A stretch of 64,000 nt of DNA, from positions 1-64,000 of the forward strand of contig JASAND010026777.1 in NCBI GenBank assembly GCA_030248195.1, written 5' to 3'. Made by a program: the position numbers and the translations under genes. This document shows, piece by piece, positions 48,328 to 61,382 of the stretch. The notes under the pieces were generated by a model that did no database searches, was not told where the DNA came from, and saw only the letters and a list, made by a program, of their open reading frames with translations. Numbering within the stretch: the first letter of the stretch is position 1; each line of letters starts with the position of its first letter. Origin of the DNA: Trissonchulus latispiculum (taxonomy: Eukaryota > Nematoda > Enoplea > Enoplida > Ironidae).

Positions 48328-49570
48328 TGGTATCATGAGGGTGCGCGGAGCGCCCTTCATAATATGAGCTATAAAGGCACTTTGCGGATTTGGGAAACTG
48401 TTAATTAGCCATAACTAATTAACGGTAGGGAGTTGAGAGCTAAAGTTTACATTTTTGAAATCTCCAGGCCAAGAGCTTTCGAATGATACCAAATTTGCCC
48501 GGAAAAAATGAACTTTGAAAAAATCGACTTTTTGATACAAGTTTAAAAGTGGGGTTTTTTTCTCTGTATCGACCACTTTTTAGGGCGATTTTTGCGCACA
48601 CCGATTTTTCAAACGGCCCATAGGAAAAATTTTTCTATACTAATTTTTGATTATCTAGGCGATGGTCCAGATCAAGTTTATGTTTGATTTCCGAATTTCG
48701 CTCTGGGTCGATTTTTACAGATGGTCAAAAAAAGAAACATCGACGTTTGGACTTAGAACTTCGAGGTCGCAACACGGAAAATTTTGAGCATTTTGTGACA
48801 TTTTGAAAATTGTGGCATTTTTGACCCCCCAAAAATTCAAAATTTGCCTATTTTTGAAGGCCTGTAAAAAATTTTCCATAGCAGTTAGATAATAACTTTT
48901 AATACTTTCTATGAGAACAACATGTGCTCTTTCCAAAAATGTCGGTCTCGCCTTCCTGCGACGTTTGGCAAGCTGCCAGCAGAATTTTTACAAAATGGGA
49001 AAAAAACCAAGGGGTGGGAAAAAAACCAATTTTTGCTTTTGCTGCCAAACTCCCAAAAATGGATCTTAGTTGCTCAAAAGTCACCCACATAGCAAGTTTA
49101 ATGCGTTCTTTCACGTGAACAGCTCAAAATTGCATTTGGACTTGGCAATTTGGTGCTAGCCGGTAAAAACCTCATTTCGGCGGATCGGCTGTTTGGCTCA
49201 GCTAAAGCGGCCAAAAAGTACTCTGGGACAAAGAAATACGCGAAAAAACACTAAAACAACGTTTATTTTAATTTATTTCATCGAATTTCCAAAGATTTAC
49301 AAATTTTTGCATTTTAACATAGAAACTGGCAAATTTGATGAAACCTAGCCAGTTGATGCTGCAAATATTGATGTTTGATTTTCTCACTTATTATACGGAA
49401 TATCGCAAAAATAAGTGCAGATATGAAGTCAGCGACGCCGATTTAACCTGTTGCATGCATAAAATCGCCTATATGAGTTACCCCGACCGAATACTGGGGT
49501 TGGTTTTTTCCCACCGGTTGGTTTTTTTCCCGCCATTGGTTTTTTTACCCCGGCTAATTAACCGTTAATT
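48328..49570 (+). mobile_element. Hairpin-ended element B
   Basis: It begins TATCATGAGGG with a G/C hairpin and ATAATATGAGC, followed by about 350 bp alike to 10930-11300. Further on it holds TGGGAAAAAAACC and GGTTTTTTTCCC stretches in inverted orientation (48990 and 49500). It separates two blocks of the 148-bp satellite. A lone hairpin of the same type occurs at 34805-34840. Confidence 0.6.
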
Positions 49571-49726
49571 ACTAATTAACGACAGGACATAGAGAGGCGA
49601 TTTATATACCAAATTGACAGTCTAGACAGGGCTTGATAAGAAAATAATTTATAGCCGGATTGCTCCACTGGGTAGTTCTGCAGAGTCCAAAAAGTGACTA
49701 CCTTGGTTTTTTCCCCGACCTCTATA

Positions 49727-51012
49727 TGCCAAATATCAACCTTCCAGCTATCTCCAGTCGCTTGAACCAGGAACTGGTTCAACTTTGAACCAGGAACTGG
49801 TTCAACTTTGAACCAGTTGAACCTGATCTGACCAGCCATGGGTCGGAACCCCGAAATAACACCACCAGTGGATTCCCCATGCCCAATAACCTTTGTATGC
49901 CAAATATCAGCCTTCCAGCTATCTCCAGTAGCTTGAACCAGGAACTGGTTCAACCTTGAACCAGATCTGGCAAGCCATGGGTCGGATCCCCAAAATAACA
50001 ACACCAGCGGATTCCCCATGCCCAATAACCTTTGTATGCCAAATGTCAGCCTTCCAGCTATGTCCAGTAGCCTGAACCAGGAACTGGTTCAACTTTGAAC
50101 CAGTTGAACCAGATCCGGCCAGCCATGGGTCGGAACCCCAAAATAACACCACCGGTGAATTCCCCATGCCCAATAACCTTTGTATGCCAAATATCAACCT
50201 TCCAGCTATCTCCAGTCGCTTGAACCAGGAACTGGTTCAACTTTGAACCAGTTGAACCTGATCTGGCTAGCCATGGGCCGGATCCCCAAAATAACACCAC
50301 CGGTGAATTCCCCATGCCCAATAACCTTTGTATGCCAAATATCAACCTTCCAGCTATCTCCAGTAGCTTGAACCAGGAACTGGTTCAACCTTGAACCAGT
50401 TGAACCAGATCTGGCAAGCCATGGGTCGGATCCCCAAAATAACAACACCAGCGGATTCCCCATGCCCAATAACCTTTGTATGCCAAATGTCAGCCTTCCA
50501 GCTATGTCCAGTAGCTTGAACCAGGAACTGGTTCAACTTTGAACCAGTTGAATCAGATCTGACCAGCCATGGGTCGGAACCCCGAAATAACACCACCAGT
50601 AAATTCCCCATGCCCAATAACCTTTGTATGCCAAATGTCAGCCTTCCAGCTATGTCCAGTAGCCTGAACCAGGAACTGGTTCAACTTTGAACCAGTTGAA
50701 CCAGATCCGGCCAGCCATGGGTCGGAACCCCAAAATAACACCACCGGTGAATTCCCCATGCCCAATAACCTTTGTATGCCAAATATCAACCTTCCAGCTA
50801 TCTCCAGTCGCTTGAACCAGGAACTGGTTCAACTTTGAACCAGTTGAACCTGATCTGGCTAGCCATGGGCCGGATCCCCAAAATAACACCCCCAGTAGAT
50901 TCCCCATGCCCAATAACCTTTGTATGCCAAATATCAGCCTTCCAGCTATCTCCAGTAGCTTGAACCAGGAACTGGTTCAACCTTGAACCAGTTGAACCAG
51001 ATCTGGCAAGCC
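49727..51012. repeat. 148-bp satellite, block 2 (about 8-9 copies)
   Basis: The same units and the same three-unit order as block 1 recur, in the same orientation. The block ends within a unit at GGCAAGCCAT. It is separated from block 1 by 1.7 kb that includes element B. Confidence 0.95.
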
Positions 51013-51039
51013 ATATGCAAGGCAAGCCATACGTTGCTC

Positions 51040-52740
51040 TTGGACTCATATTTCATATTCTTGGACTTTCTGCTGCCCCTCCCGACCCCCCCCCAGCAAA
51101 AGTTAGCTAAATTTTTCCGAAAAAGGTCATTTTGGAAAAACCTTTCTAAAAGTTGACTTAAAATCTCTTTAAAACGGTGCAAAATGCCTAAAACGTTAAA
51201 AGCAGGATTTATTTGGAAGAAAAAGAGGCTAAATTACCGAAAATTTTGCAATTTTGGCCATTTTCTGAAATTTCTGGGGTCCGAATTCTGGGGGGCATAG
51301 TTTCCCTGGAACTTTGGGTCTGGGGGGGGTAAATCTTGGAAGGTTGGTGGTCGACCCAAGAAATGTGATGGGGGTACCCCCCACCAACCCCCCCCCCAGA
51401 ATTCGGACCTCAGAAATTTCAAAAAATGGCCAAAAATGCAAAATTTTCGGTAATTTAGCCCTTTTTTCTTCAAAGCAAGGCCTATTTTTAACGTTATATG
51501 CGTTTTTGCACCGTTTTAAAGTGATTGTAAGTCAACATTTTAGAAAATTGTTTCAAAAAATTAATATTTTTTGGCCTAATTTAGCTAGCTTTTTGGATCA
51601 AAAAATTGCTGGGGGGGGTTAGCCGAAAGTTGGGGTGGGAGAGGGTATCTCAAAAATTCTGGGAGGTGGTAAAATTGGTCAAAAATTATGGGGGGAGTGC
51701 CCCCCAAAGGAAACTATGGGGGCCGGGGGGCATAGTTTTCTTGGGGGGGGGTATTCTCCCAAATATTTTCGACCAAGTTAACCCCCCCCCCAGACTTAAC
51801 CTCCCCCAACTTTTGGCTACCCCCCAACGATTTTTGGACCCAAAAAGTTAGCTAAATTTGGCGACCTAAAATCGCTGCAAAAACGCCTAAAACGTTAAAA
51901 ACAAGCCTTATTTTGATGAAAAAAGGGTTAAATTACAGAAAATTTCGCATTTTTGGCCATTTTTCGAAATTGCTGGGGTCCGAATTCTGGGGGGGGGTAC
52001 CCCCATCACATTTCGGAGGTCGGCCAAGATTTACCTCCCCCCCAGACCCACAGTTCCAGGGAAACTATGATGGGGGTGGGGGCTACCTCCCCATCACGTT
52101 TCCTGGGTCGACCACCAAATTTCCAAGATTTACGCCCCCTAGCCCCATAGGTGTACCAGGCTACAGTTTACACCCTGTGAGACCCCCCACGGAGAGGCCA
52201 GACCCATAGTTTCCCCGGAAATTTTGGTTGGGGGGCAAACTTCAAAAATTTGGTGGTCCACCCCCGAAATGTGATGGGGAGTATCCTCCCGAACCTCCAC
52301 CCCAAAATTCGGACCTCAGAAAATTCAAAACATGGCCTAAAAACGCAAAATTTTCTGTATTTTAACGCTTATTCTGTCAAAACAAGGCTTGTTTTTATCG
52401 TTTTATGCGTTTTTACACCGTTTTAAACCTATTTTAAGCCAAAACTTGAGAAAAAATTTTCAAGAAGTGACCATTTTTAGCAAAATTTAGCTAACTTTTT
52501 GGCCCCAAAAGGGGGGCTAAAGGAATTCGGGAGGGGGGTAACCAAAAGTGGGGGAGGGATAGTCAAAAAATCTAGGGGGGGGGTAAAGTTGGTCGAAAAT
52601 TTGGGGGGGGATAGCCCCCTGGTGAAACTATGGCCAGACCCCCTACCAGGATTATTTTTTGGTCGCCGAACTTTAGGCCAAATGGTCTCAACGACTCAAA
52701 TTTTTTAGGCCATCACCCAAAAAATTTAGGCCATCCAAAT
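51040..52740. repeat. Inverted and direct copies of a G-run element
   Basis: A block of about 150 bp around GGTCCGAATTCTGGGG recurs in both orientations (51260, 51400, 51975 and 52300), each followed by a TTTGGCCATTTT-type stretch and CCTTGTTTTTAACG-like sequence. It seems to be a foldback element present at least twice. No coding sequence is seen. Confidence 0.55.
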
Positions 52741-52975
52741 TTTGTTAATTTTTAGGTTGCGCGTTATTGCACGCATTGTTAAAATTCTAGTTATCATGTA
52801 TTCATGCGTTATACATTCAAAAATCGCTGTTTAACACCAAAACTCGCCATCGTCACTGTTAGTTTAACACGCTAGTATAGAAAACCACAGAAAGTATGTA
52901 GAAAATTAAACTAATAGATATAAAGTTAAACTACTAAAAAATAGCATTTCTTCGATGAAATGTTTATAACAGTAT

Positions 52976-54928
52976 TAGTGATGTGCGCTGAAACATTTGC
53001 CCGCTCCGGAGCTCCGGCCGGAGCGGGCTGTCGGAGCACCGGAGCTCCGGAGCTCCGCGGAGCTCCGACTGTTTGTGGAGGTTAAAATTGTAAAAATTTT
53101 ATTTTAAGCTAAGCAACTTATTTTTGTACTGAAAAGCACGCGTACTCAGTATTTACTTCTATCGCTTCATATTTTTATGTTCTGAATCTGCTTTCTTTGA
53201 TGAACATTTATTCTATGCATTTGCTAACCTGTATTTTTGATCTGAAACGAGTTCACACTTTAACAACTATTCAAAGAATTTGTGACTGTTTCATTATGCA
53301 TTACGTATGTTACGTTGGCACAGGTCGGCACAGCCTACAATTTGCCTACAACGTTGTAGGCTAGACCCACGCACTACGCAAAGCAAAATGAAGGACTACG
53401 CACGGCGCGCGCCGGCGAGAAGCAGTACGCTACGCGGGCGCGTTACGCTACGCGGGCGCGTGACGCGCGCCGGCGTAGTAGACTACGCACTTGTAGTTGT
53501 TCGCGAATAACGTCGTATATATACACAGGAGAACTACGCAGGCGGGCTGCCCGCAGCGCGCCTTCTCCAAGGACCCCATAGGCAGGCACGTGGAGCGCCC
53601 CGTCCAAGAGAACTATGCAGGCGGGCGGGCGCCCGCAGCCTACCGTTTCCGAGTGCCGAATATACCACACTAACGGTGCAACCCATGCATCACCACAGAG
53701 GATTACGTGCGACGGAGAAACATGCAAACGCACAGGACTTCGCCGTACGGCGGTAAAAGCAGTAATGTTACTGGCAGTTTTAGGGTTTGGAAGTGAGGGG
53801 TGTGGGGAAGCCAAACCTACCTAAATGTATATCGAAAAATTAGCATTTTTGAGGTAAAAACGCAAAAATATCTGTTTCTGATCTCAAAATGAACTTATAA
53901 GTGCATATTAGCTAGAAAGTCAGAAACGTTTTAAAAATTTGACCTCAAAAACTCAAATTTTTCGACGCTTTGGGCGACTGCCAAAAAAGGGGGCTTGCCG
54001 AAAAGTGAAGGGGTGAGGTGGCGACGAAAAGTGGGGGGCCCCACCCTTCACACTGAAAAATACCAGTTTTATGCAACATGTTAGAAATTAAAGGACTACG
54101 CAACGGCAGAGCGTCCGTTGTAGGCTGCCGACTTCAACCTTGCCGACCTCTGTACGTTGGCAAAAAAAGCCACTTTTAGTTTACTGCCGTTTAGTTCTGC
54201 TTCATTCTTTCAAGATTTGCTAAGTTTAAGTTTTATAGATTAGGACTCCATAAAATTTGTTAAAGAAATTCGTTAAGAATTCCGTCAAAAATTAAATTTG
54301 TCAAATCCATAATGAATTATGGCAAGTTTAATGTAGACCAAATTTGCATTTATCCACTGTTGAACTTTTAAAAAGTATGTAATCATAAAATAAATTTGAA
54401 TAAGGAGAAATTATATCTGAAAAATATTAAAAAACATGTGTGATATGAAAGCAAAGAAAACATTTGTAGACATTGAAAGTTTACGTAGAAGCACAGATTT
54501 TATCGGAAGAGGAAATAATCGAATTAATTGCAATTATATATAATTAAAAACGTTGTATATATGGAAACAATTCTTCGAGGTCGTAGTTTAGAATTATATA
54601 TATTTAAATTTTCACTTTTATGATCTGGACAAGTTGGAAAAATTGTCTCCAGAAAACGAATTATACAGCAGTTTTGAGAAAGCAGAAAAGTTATAAATAA
54701 TACGAACACTAATTTATTGTTCTTACGCACTGTTCGTGAGACCACAGCAAGAAATCATAAAAACTCTTCAAATATTTCATTTTTACCCAAACTTATGAAC
54801 AACAAACAGGCATCAAAGCCTGAAAATGGCTGCTTCGGGTACCCGGAGCTCCGGAGCTCCGGAGCAGAAGCCCGCTCCGGAGCACCGAAAATCGGAGCTC
54901 CGCTCCGGAGCTCCGGCGCACATCACTA
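52976..54928. mobile_element. hAT-like element with GGAGCTCC subterminal repeats, 1.95 kb, TSD AACAGTAT
   Basis: The ends are TAGTGATGTGCGC and GCGCACATCACTA. The exact 8-bp repeat AACAGTAT lies at 52968-52975 and 54929-54936. Each subterminal zone iterates GGAGCTCCGG. The interior has a GC-rich block (53390-53660) with GCTACGCGGGCGCG repeats and a second inverted pair around GGTCGGCA (53320 and 54150), suggesting a nested element. No transposase reading frame is seen. Confidence 0.92.
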
Positions 54929-54939
54929 AACAGTATATA

Positions 54940-57900
54940 AATAAAATTCTAACTAATGTGAATTTATAAGTGGAAATAGACAATGTAACCAGCTGGCGGC
55001 TGGCGCAGCCCAGAAATGCAAGTGAAAATGTATGAATTCGCGCCGAAGGCGTGAATAATTTTTAGAAAATTACTGCTTTTACTTAAAAATCAATAAAATT
55101 TAACTGGGTTTTCGTCGAAAAATTTATATAGGCCAAATGGCCTCAACGGCCAAAATTCTTTAGGCCATCGACTCATAAATTTAAGCCATGGCCTTAGCTA
55201 TGGCCTAAAAAAACCTTGCCCCCCACCCCCATACTTTCCTTAGGGAGGGGGGTTGGGGGGTATCCCCCCAAAGTTTTCGACCAAATTCCCCCCCCCCCAG
55301 ATTTTTTGACTTACCCTCACTTACCTGGGTTAACTCAGCATTACACATTTAACGGGAGACACCTGCATAATTACAGGAATTTTGCAGGATTTTTGCAGGC
55401 CAGGTTTTGATTTTTGCAGATTTTTGCAGCTGGAGATACCGACTATTCAAAAATTCTGAAAAGGTGTTATTAAGTAAGTAAGTAAGTATATCTGGGCTTA
55501 TTCTACTGGGGGGGGGGCCCCCGTAAACACCCGCCCCCCCCCCTCAAAAATCGTTCCCCCCCCCAAAAAAGTGGGTGCCCCTTTTGGTACCAACTTTTGC
55601 CCTGAAAAAATCGCTCAGAAGGCCAAATTTTCAAAAATTTTCCGGCTTCGCCGGAGATTTTGTAGTCGATTTTTGCCTATTTAAGCATTAAATTCGCTTA
55701 TTTTTGGCAATTGCTATAAAAACAGCGCAATTTTTAGCATGTTTTTAGAAAAATTTTTAAAAATTTTCGCCCCCCCAAAATGACTCGCCCCCCGAGGGCC
55801 CCCCCCAAGAAAAAATCCCTAGAATAAGCCCAGTATATATATATTCCTTCCCGCCCGCTAGCGGTGAGCTGTCGCGAGGCTCCTTAGGGACATTCAATGG
55901 AAGCCACCTTGATTAGCACAAGGGTGCCGTCACCGAATGTAGGAAGTTTGCCGAAGGCTTGTCGTCCACACTTTTATGTGCAGAAAAGTAGAACGAGTGC
56001 AGAACAGCAGAACGAGACCATAACAGTCCGAGCATGTTTTATAACGACACTCCCCCATCTGACCGTTGGGTCCGCTGGAGGGAGAGTCTCGAACTGATAT
56101 GGCCAAAGCTCCATATCGTCCATTTGGCCAACTGACATCGACCTGTAGCGGGCAGGTTACCTGTATATATATATATATATGTCCTGATCTATTGTGTATT
56201 TTCGATTTCATGCCATTTTTAGCCAAAAATCTGGGATAGGGCAGCAAAAATCTGAAAATCTGGGGGGGGGTGTCGCCAAAATTTGTCATTTTGGTGGGGG
56301 GTCCCCCCTAACACACCTATGGGTGCGGCTGGGCAAAAAATCTGGGGGGGGGCGGTTCCGACGGAGGTTTGGCAACCCCCCCCTAAATTTTCGATTTTAT
56401 GCCAGTTTTGGCCACTTTTTGGCCAAAAATCTGGGGGGGGGTAGCAAAAATGCAAAAATCTGAAAATCTGGGGAGGAGGTCGCCAAGATTTGTCATTTTG
56501 GTGGAGGGGTCCCCCCGCCCCCCCCCCCTAACACACCTATATATGCCCCTTTTTAGACCCCCCCCCAAATTATCTATTTTTATGTCAAAAATCGCATTTT
56601 CATTCATTGCTATTTTTCTATTTTTATGCCAAAAACATTCAACTATGAAGTAATTTTGACATTAGACAGGGGTTTTAACTTTTAAACTCGAAAACTTGAT
56701 TGGCAATATGTTTCTAAGTCTAAAATAAGGTCAATATTGAGACAGAAACTCCATACAACCGTTAAAAACGTGTATTTTACGCAATAATAAACACTTTAAG
56801 CCACAAATTTGGACTTCTTTAAAAATTTTGCAGAACTTAACCTGAAAATACCCAATTTTTGGCAAATTTTTCGCGCCTTAGACGCGCCAACCCCCCCCCC
56901 CCCCAAAGGTCGGGCGTGCCAGGGGTGCCCAAAAATTTAAGGGGGGGTTGTAAAAATAACTGGTGGAGGTTACCCCCCCCCGCCAATTACACCTATGCAC
57001 AGTGTTTATTATTACAAGAAGTACACGTGTTTTAACTGTATTATGGACTTTCTGACTCATTATTGACCTTATCTTTTACTTGGAAACATGTTGGCATTCA
57101 AGTTTTCCAATTCAAAAACAATGTCATATGTCAAAATTGCTTCATTGCTGAATGTTCATTGGCATTGGAAACTGCTGAAAATTGCGATTTTTGGCATATA
57201 TAAAATAGAAAAATGTTTTTGGGGGAGGGTCGGAGGGGTCCTGCGGGGGGGGGGGTTGGGGGGTCTCCAGAGGGCCCCCCACAAAAAGTTGGGAGGAGCC
57301 CCCACCACCATAGGTGTATATACGGTTGGGGGGGAGCCCCCCCAAGCCTTTTTTCAACCATCCCCCAAAACTTTTTGGAGGAGGGACGTCCCCCCCAACT
57401 GGGGGGGGGGGGTTGGTAGTCGCGCCCAAGGCGCGAAAAATGGCCACAAATTGGGTATTTTTCTCAAGAGAACAATTATATAGAAATAAATGAGAAAACA
57501 ATGAGAAATTAATTAGAAACTAATTACAAAACAAATAGAAAGTGGACACTGGTTTTGCAGAAAACAATTATTAGGAAACATATAGAAAAGAATGAGAAAA
57601 ATTTTCATAAAAAAATGAAAAACAATTGACAGAGTCCTCTAATTACTTTCTAAAAATTGGTTTCGTGTGGGTGGACGGGGGGAGCTCCAAAAGTGGGGGG
57701 ATAAAATGGGCTAAAAATACAAATATATATAGTATAAATAGCTTGTTTTCTACACATTATACTGCTTTATTTTGAAAAATTTACCAGAAAAATACCCAAT
57801 CTGTGGCCGGGGACCGCCAAAAATTTGGGGGGGGGAGGGTTGGAAAACGGCTGGGAGTTACACCCCCACCCATAGGTGTACCACCTGTTTGGGTTTGGGG

Positions 57901-58600
57901 GGGGGAGTAAAATGTCCAAATCTGGCTTGGGGCTGGGCTGGGGAGTCTAAAAATCGGAAATTTTCGAAAAAAACTGTACCCAAACTGTACCCAAATTTTT
58001 TCAGCTAAAAATAGCCCTTTTTGGACATAAAATCTGCTATTTTCGACATCAATTTACCCAAAAACTAATCGTATTGCGTTTTACAGCCTATTTTTCAGTC
58101 CATTTCCGGTCAATTTTTTCAGAACATGTTTGAAAAATTCCAAAAAATTTTGCAAAAATTTTGCATTATTTCTCGTGTTTGGACCCCATTTTAGGGGAGA
58201 GTGGGGTCTGAGCTCGGCTTGGCGGGGGGAGTAGTCTCGGGTATGGGGGCATAGGTGTAACGGAGATTTGGGGTGGGGGAGGCTCCCCCCCAACATTTCC
58301 TGGGGGGCCCTCTGGACAACCCTCTCCCCCAGGACCCCCCAACCCTCCTCCAAAAAATTTTTCATTTTTTATGCCAAAAATCGCATTTTCAGCCGTTTCT
58401 AATGATAAAAAACATCTAACCATAAAGTATAGCCATGGGGTGAAAAAAAACCCACCCCCTTTTTGGGGGGAAAAATCCACCCGCCTCCTGGGTCATGGGT
58501 TGGAGATATGAGCTCCAAAACACAGCAGCAGGAAGCGCGACTCTTTCTAACCTATGTGTGCAAAGATCAAGTCATTTGGTTCACTCCTGCTTATTTTATG
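54940..58600. other. Mosaic of G/C-run transposon fragments
   Basis: Apart from the MITE at 55493-55831 this stretch holds single ends of the CATAGGTGT family, GCGCC...GGCGC hairpins (55032, 56870, 57420) and long G runs. No gene could be supported. Confidence 0.5.
55493..55831. mobile_element. Inverted-repeat G/C-run MITE, sister of 21868-22213
   Basis: The ends are TGGGCTTATTCTA and TAGAATAAGCCC(A), with AGTATAT on both flanks. The interior shares long stretches with the copy at 21868, including the CCGGCTTCGCCGGAG hairpin. Confidence 0.75.
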
Positions 58601-58659
58601 ACATTTTGAAAATGACAACTACTTTTTGGTTCAACCATCCATAAATTTACCAAAAGTTT

Positions 58660-59175
58660 GGACCGCTAGCGCCTCCGAAAAACGTCGATGAATTGCGCTG
58701 TTTTCTAGGCTTGGTATCTTACTATTGCCGTTTTGTGCAAAAATTCGCGGAAATTGCCAGCCCTCTCCACCGCTTGCTAAAGAAGTCAGAAAAATATGAA
58801 TCGACCGAAGATTGTGAGAAAGCATTTCAAGAGTTGAAAAAGATACTTGTCTCACCCCCTATTTTGTGTTACCCGGATTTTACTCGTCCATTCGTATTAA
58901 AAACAGATGCTTCTTTGCAGGGGTTAGGAGCCGTGTTGGCGCAAGAATTAACCGATGGAGAAAGAGTCGTTGCTTTTGCAAGCCAAAATTTAGAAAGTAG
59001 TGAGAAAAATTATAGTATTGTTGAACTTGAAAGTTTAGCTGTTGTTTGGGCTATTAATATTTTCGAACTTATCTAGCCGGACGACATTTTTACCGTAATC
59101 ACTGATCATGCGCCTTTAAGATGGTTAATAAAGTATGGAAAACATCAAGAAGGTCGGTTGGCTAGATGGGCTCTA
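58660..59175 (+). pseudogene. Ty3/Gypsy pol relic (RT end and RNase H)
   Basis: The frame encodes LRCFLGLVSYYCRFV, LLKKSEKYE, CYPDFTRPFVLKTDAS, GAVLAQE and NYSIVELESLAVVWAI, the classical Ty3/Gypsy sequence from the end of the reverse transcriptase into RNase H. An in-frame TAG follows FELI near 59075. The same frame then resumes with FTVITDHAPLRWL and runs to LARWALTR. Homology stops abruptly at about 59175, where another repeat with a GCGTCCAGAC hairpin begins. It is a 5'- and 3'-truncated fragment. Confidence 0.9.
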
Positions 59176-59308
59176 ACCAGGGTTTTTTTGCGTCCAGACG
59201 TGCGTCTGGACGCAAAGTTTCTTATCTGGACGCAATGAAATTTTAGCGGGACGCAAGCTAGACGCAACATTATTTCGGGAGAAAATTCACTTAGGTAAGA
59301 GTAAAATC

Positions 59309-59767
59309 CATAGGTGTACCTGGGGGGGGGTGGGGGGGGGAACCCCTCCCCCCAAATGGAAAAGTGCCGACCCCACCCTCGAAATTTTGGAGGCAAACCC
59401 CACCCCCAAATGGCCAAATCCCAGACCCCACCCACCCAAATTTGCCAGACCCCACCCTCAAAATTTTGAAAATTTTGCTTCAAAATTAGTAAAAATTCGG
59501 AATTTTTTGGAAAAATTCGAAATTTTTGCAAAAAATCCTAGTTTTTTCGAACAAATGAGCAAAAATGATGAACTATTGTTGATTTTTAGTTGAAACTGAC
59601 GCTTTTTTAGCAAATTTGCTAATTTTTTCTAAATTTTTGTCCAAAAAATTTTTTACCCCCCCCCATATTCGATTTTTCCGGACCCCACCCCACCTCAAAA
59701 CGGCTGACCCCACCCACCCTAATTTCGGCTACCCCCTCCCCCAACGTTTTCTCAAGGTACACCTATG
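59309..59767. mobile_element. hAT-like G/C-run MITE, 459 bp, TSD GTAAAATC
   Basis: The ends are CATAGGTGTACC and GGTACACCTATG, and GTAAAATC is exactly repeated at 59301-59308 and 59768-59775. The core is mostly CCCCACCC and AAAATTTT segments. Single ends of this family occur at about 52147, 56300, 56540, 56990, 57310, 57868 and 58250. Confidence 0.9.
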
Positions 59768-61371
<1,604 letters not shown>

Positions 61372-61382
61372 AGTAAAAAAAA

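Noticed and set aside
44553..51049. Many ~87-codon minus-strand frames
   Set aside because: They follow the 148-bp satellite period and change frame from unit to unit.
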